This document shows, in pieces, positions 61,305-64,000 of a DNA stretch of 64,000 nucleotides. The notes beneath the pieces were generated by a model. It did not search any database, was not told the origin of the DNA, and saw nothing but the letters and a program-made list of their open reading frames with translations. Within the stretch, counting starts at the first letter, position 1. Every line of letters begins with the position of its first letter. Location of the stretch: NCBI GenBank assembly GCA_041390105.1, contig JAWKQO010000002.1, forward strand, positions 124,001 through 188,000, in the 5' to 3' direction. The DNA comes from Gemmatimonadota bacterium. Lineage in GTDB: Bacteria; Gemmatimonadota; Gemmatimonadetes; Longimicrobiales; Gaopeijiaceae. The position numbers and the translations under genes were made by a program.

Positions 61305-62960
61305 CTACATCCCCGACACCACGCTCCAGCCCTGTTCGAAGGCGATGTCGCGCGGAATGCCCATACCGTCGAGCTTGTCCAGCTCCGCCTGCAGATCAGG
61401 TGGCACCACACCCTTCTCGGCCATGAGTCGGGCCACTCCGTCGTAGTCGCCGTCGCCCTGGAGCTGGAGGATGAGCGCACCCAGGGCGTCGACTGCCGCT
61501 TCCATGGCCGCGAAGTCCACCCGGTAGCGGCCGGTGGCATCGTCCCGGCTGAAGGCGCCCCGCTCACGGAAGTAGTTGAAGGTGACCATGTTGGCTTTGC
61601 CGTGCGCATCCGCTGCCCCGAAGCGTACCGAGCGGAACAGACCCGCCATGAACGTGGTGTAGTTGTCCTCCACGGAGCCTTCACTGAGTTCGCCGCGGTC
61701 GTAGAGCTGCTTGACCATGTAGAGTCCCACCACATCGGCCTTCTCCTCCTCGAGTGCCGAGGTGTGGTCCTTCAACGCTTCGCGCACGGTGCCCTTTCCC
61801 GTGATGGTGTTCTTGATCCCGAGCCCGTGCGCGACCTCGTGGAACATGGTGTTGGCGAAAAAGGCATCGAAGGTCACATGGGCCTGCTGCTCTTCCACCA
61901 CCAGGGCGTCGGCGATGGGAACCATGATGTGGTCGTACTTGGCCTGCATCGCGTTCTTCAGCTGTAGCCGTCGCGTGCCCTTGGCCAGCTGCACCGCTTC
62001 GTCGTTGGGGAGGTTGATGGCGATGGTCTTGCTGCCGGCATTGGCCTCTCCCGCTACATAGACTGCGTCGTAGGCATTCAGGTCGGCGTCCGTGCCCGGC
62101 GTCTCCGCCTTGTAGCGTGGATCCACGGGCAAGCCGCGCTGCAGGTCCGGTAGGAAGGCTGCGAAGCGGGCCAGTCGCTCACTCCACTCCATGTCCTTGA
62201 TCAAGACGAAGCCCTCGAAGGCGGCCTTGTAGCCGAAGAGCGCATCCTCGTACGTCTCGATGGGCCCGATCACCACATCGATCGGGTTGTTCTTCATGTC
62301 CATCCACGCCATGTCACTGGCTTGATAGTCGTCCACCAGCATTGCGTCCGCGCGCAGCCGCAGGTACTCGCCGAATTCGGGGTCGGACGAGAGTCCGGCC
62401 GCCTCCCGCAGCTTGGCCGCCGCAGCCGCGACCTGCGGCGCCAGGGCCTGGTGGTAGGGCACCGCAATCAACTGTCCCGCTTCGTTGCGCCGCACCAGCG
62501 TGTAGAGGTCCTTCAAGGCCGGGTCGGCGGCGGCCGCCGTCTCGAACTCCGCCACGGTCATGTCCGCCGGGTAGAGGTTGGCGCCCGGGGCCTTGGGCCC
62601 TACGGCCTGCAGGAAGGGCTCGTTGTCCCGCAGTCGGTCCCAGGGACCGAGGTTGATCTCGATGTAGCGCTCCGCCACCGGATCGCCCTTCGCCAGGGCC
62701 ATGGCATCGGTCTTGTCCCCATAGGTCTGCACCCAGAACGCGTCGGTCATGCTCGGCATGGCCTCCATCAGCAACCGGACCACCTGGCGGTCGCTGTCCG
62801 ACAGCTGCGAGAGATCGGACGTGAGCCGCACGGTGGCGTACTGGTCCACGAGGGGCTGGAGCGGTGAGGAGGACTCGCGGGGCACCTCGCCCGCGGGCGC
62901 GCAGGCAGCGATGGCCAACAGAGCGGTGGACGCGAGCGGTGCGCGGGCAGAGCGGGGCAT
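61305..62960 (-). CDS. M49-like (dipeptidyl-peptidase III-type) zinc peptidase lipoprotein
   Basis: This 551-residue protein has a lipoprotein signal (STALLAIAAC). It resembles bacterial M49 relatives (FWVQTYGDKTDAMALA, IEINLGPWDRL). The zinc motif is HEVAH (374-378), lacking the extra residue of classical HExxxH, with ligand Glu in LEEEKADVVG (404-409). The family releases dipeptides from short peptides. The shorter spacing between zinc motif and Glu ligand (27 residues versus about 50 in the human enzyme) marks the bacterial branch. GGAGGACCTGCC precedes the ATG. It converges with the ADOP gene, 18 bases apart. Confidence 0.87.
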   Translation of the reverse strand: MPRSARAPLASTALLAIAACAPAGEVPRESSSPLQPLVDQYATVRLTSDLSQLSDSDRQVVRLLMEAMPSMTDAFWVQTYGDKTDAMALAKGDPVAERYIEINLGPWDRLRDNEPFLQAVGPKAPGANLYPADMTVAEFETAAAADPALKDLYTLVRRNEAGQLIAVPYHQALAPQVAAAAAKLREAAGLSSDPEFGEYLRLRADAMLVDDYQASDMAWMDMKNNPIDVVIGPIETYEDALFGYKAAFEGFVLIKDMEWSERLARFAAFLPDLQRGLPVDPRYKAETPGTDADLNAYDAVYVAGEANAGSKTIAINLPNDEAVQLAKGTRRLQLKNAMQAKYDHIMVPIADALVVEEQQAHVTFDAFFANTMFHEVAHGLGIKNTITGKGTVREALKDHTSALEEEKADVVGLYMVKQLYDRGELSEGSVEDNYTTFMAGLFRSVRFGAADAHGKANMVTFNYFRERGAFSRDDATGRYRVDFAAMEAAVDALGALILQLQGDGDYDGVARLMAEKGVVPPDLQAELDKLDGMGIPRDIAFEQGWSVVSGM

Positions 62961-63232
62961 GGCAGGTCCTCCGGGACGCAGTCGGGACTGCTTCCAAGGT
63001 GGGGACAGGCGGTGGGGCGTGGAAGGTGGAGGAGGCGCCGGCCTCGGGAGCGCACTCGGCCGAGGCGTGGCGCCTTGCCTGGAACCGCCGCTCCGGCGCC
63101 TGGGCGGAGCTTTCACGAGGCGGGGACCGCGGCCTACCTTGCCCGCTGTGTCCGGCAACCCGGGGGGCGCCTCGCAGCCCGTCCGGTGCGCCGCGCCCCT
63201 CGTGACCCCAGATCGGTCGAGTCGGCCCCCGC

Positions 63233-64000
63233 ATGAGCGCTTCTGATCCCTCTCTCCACCTCGTCCAGGACTTCGTCCACGTGTGGGGGCGCGACGAGCT
63301 CAAAGGCGCGCGCGCCATCGTGGAGCACGACGCGCTGACCACGGGGGTCGCCGCGATCGAGGCCAGCCTGCGACGGGCGCCGGCCCGGTCCACGTTGTTG
63401 ATCGGGGCACCCGGAGTGGGCAAGACGTCGTACACGCTGATCCTGGCGCGGCGCCTTCGCAAAGAAGGCGGCGTGGTGTTCGAGGCCACCGCCTCGGACC
63501 TGATGGCGGGTCAGTCCTACGTCGGCCAGATCGACGAGCGCATCAAGAACCTCGTGCAGACCATGCGCTCCTCGCCCAAGATCCTGTGGGTGTGCCCCAG
63601 CTTCCATGAGCTGGTGTGGGCCGGTCGCCACTCGCAGAGTCCGATCGGCATCCTGGAGATGCTGCTGCCCCACCTGGAGTCGGGTGCGCTGCGCATCGTG
63701 GGAGAGACGTCGCCGGCGGCCTACGAGTTGATGATCCGGCTGGTGCCCAAGCTCCGCAGCGTCATGGAGCCCCTCCGCATCGAGGCAGCCGACTCGGAGC
63801 TCACCCAACACCTGGCGGTCGAACGCTTCAGCGGCAAGTCGCGCGCTCCCATCCCGCGGGACGTGATCCGAGAGGGTGCCCGACTGATCGACCAGTTCCT
63901 GCTGGCGCGCGAGAACCCGGGCCGCCTGCTGGACGTGCTGGAGACCACCAAGCAGCGGCTGCTCACCGAAGCAGGTTCCACCGCGCCCGTCACGCTCGAC
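63233..64000 (+). CDS. Clp-like AAA+ ATPase with degenerate Walker B, N-terminal part
   Basis: The first 256 codons of a gene that continues past the window. It resembles the D1 module of ClpA/B/C: Walker A GAPGVGKT (58-65), the substrate-loop region AGQSYVGQIDERIKNLV, GALRIVGETSPAAYEL, and later RSRAPIPRDVI-type segments. The Walker B region reads KILWVCPSFHEL where the family has two acidic residues (IDE), and the Arg-finger region is also changed. It may bind but not hydrolyse ATP in this module. The ATG at 63233 is the first that yields this domain; no strong Shine-Dalgarno. Confidence 0.8.
   Translation, partial: MSASDPSLHLVQDFVHVWGRDELKGARAIVEHDALTTGVAAIEASLRRAPARSTLLIGAPGVGKTSYTLILARRLRKEGGVVFEATASDLMAGQSYVGQIDERIKNLVQTMRSSPKILWVCPSFHELVWAGRHSQSPIGILEMLLPHLESGALRIVGETSPAAYELMIRLVPKLRSVMEPLRIEAADSELTQHLAVERFSGKSRAPIPRDVIREGARLIDQFLLARENPGRLLDVLETTKQRLLTEAGSTAPVTLD

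Overview
The window is a high-GC, gene-dense bacterial chromosome segment with 45 coding features, two of them cut by the window edges and one a gene remnant. It contains no rRNA or tRNA genes, CRISPR array or insertion sequence that I can see. The gene families point to Gemmatimonadota, with Acidobacteriota as second choice. The clues are an ECF sigma factor paired with a TPR serine/threonine kinase, a PadR regulator fused in operon with an ADOP-type ABC permease, a sortilin-like Asp-box protein, a TolB-amidohydrolase fusion, and many lipoprotein hydrolases. No taxonomic marker gene is present, so this is inference. No stretch longer than 300 bases lacks a gene; the largest gaps (about 220-275 bases at 17464-17721, 19853-20083, 33515-33754, 35977-36193, 46080-46310, 56546-56815, 58621-58844 and 62961-63232) hold only what is listed.

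Layout. 1-7640 (minus): S9 peptidase start, sortilin-like protein, kinase and ECF sigma factor. 7779-16356 (minus): a 2563-residue RHS/YD-repeat protein with a metalloprotease-like C-terminal tip, co-transcribed with a small secreted barrel-like protein. 16471-19852: two small membrane proteins, a lipoprotein, a quinone oxidoreductase-like enzyme and an AhpD-like protein. 20084-28046 (plus): two amidohydrolases, a SnoaL-like lipoprotein and a large surface lipoprotein. 28128-31045: a TetR gene and an HxlR/cysteine-synthase-like divergent pair, both with clear palindromic operators. 31124-35976: KirBac-like channel, PQQ-type sugar dehydrogenase, vanadium-haloperoxidase/PAP2-type lipoprotein and intradiol-dioxygenase lipoprotein.

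36194-39957 (plus) is the most unusual module. A cytosolic trypsin-fold protein carries a Lys/Glu-rich tail with an internally duplicated block, followed by two ATP-grasp-like genes. One of these is intact; the other appears to lack the ATP-binding segment. A strong hairpin separates the protease from the pair.

40024-46079 (minus): second sugar dehydrogenase, ADOP permease with its PadR regulator, a PIN-domain remnant and an M28 peptidase. 46311-52067 is a second unusual module. It has two phasin-like proteins with histone-H1-like basic tails, a polyprenyl synthase, a geranylgeranyl-reductase-like flavoprotein, and four small proteins of unknown or beta-sandwich type. This suggests a granule or lipid-inclusion system, possibly nucleoid-associated. 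52266-55693 is a HEAT-repeat/HD-GYP operon whose two proteins share an N-terminal domain. 55605-64000: membrane protein, DinB protein, LytS/LytTR two-component pair, a second ADOP permease, an M49-like peptidase lipoprotein and the start of a Clp-like AAA+ protein with an abnormal Walker B.
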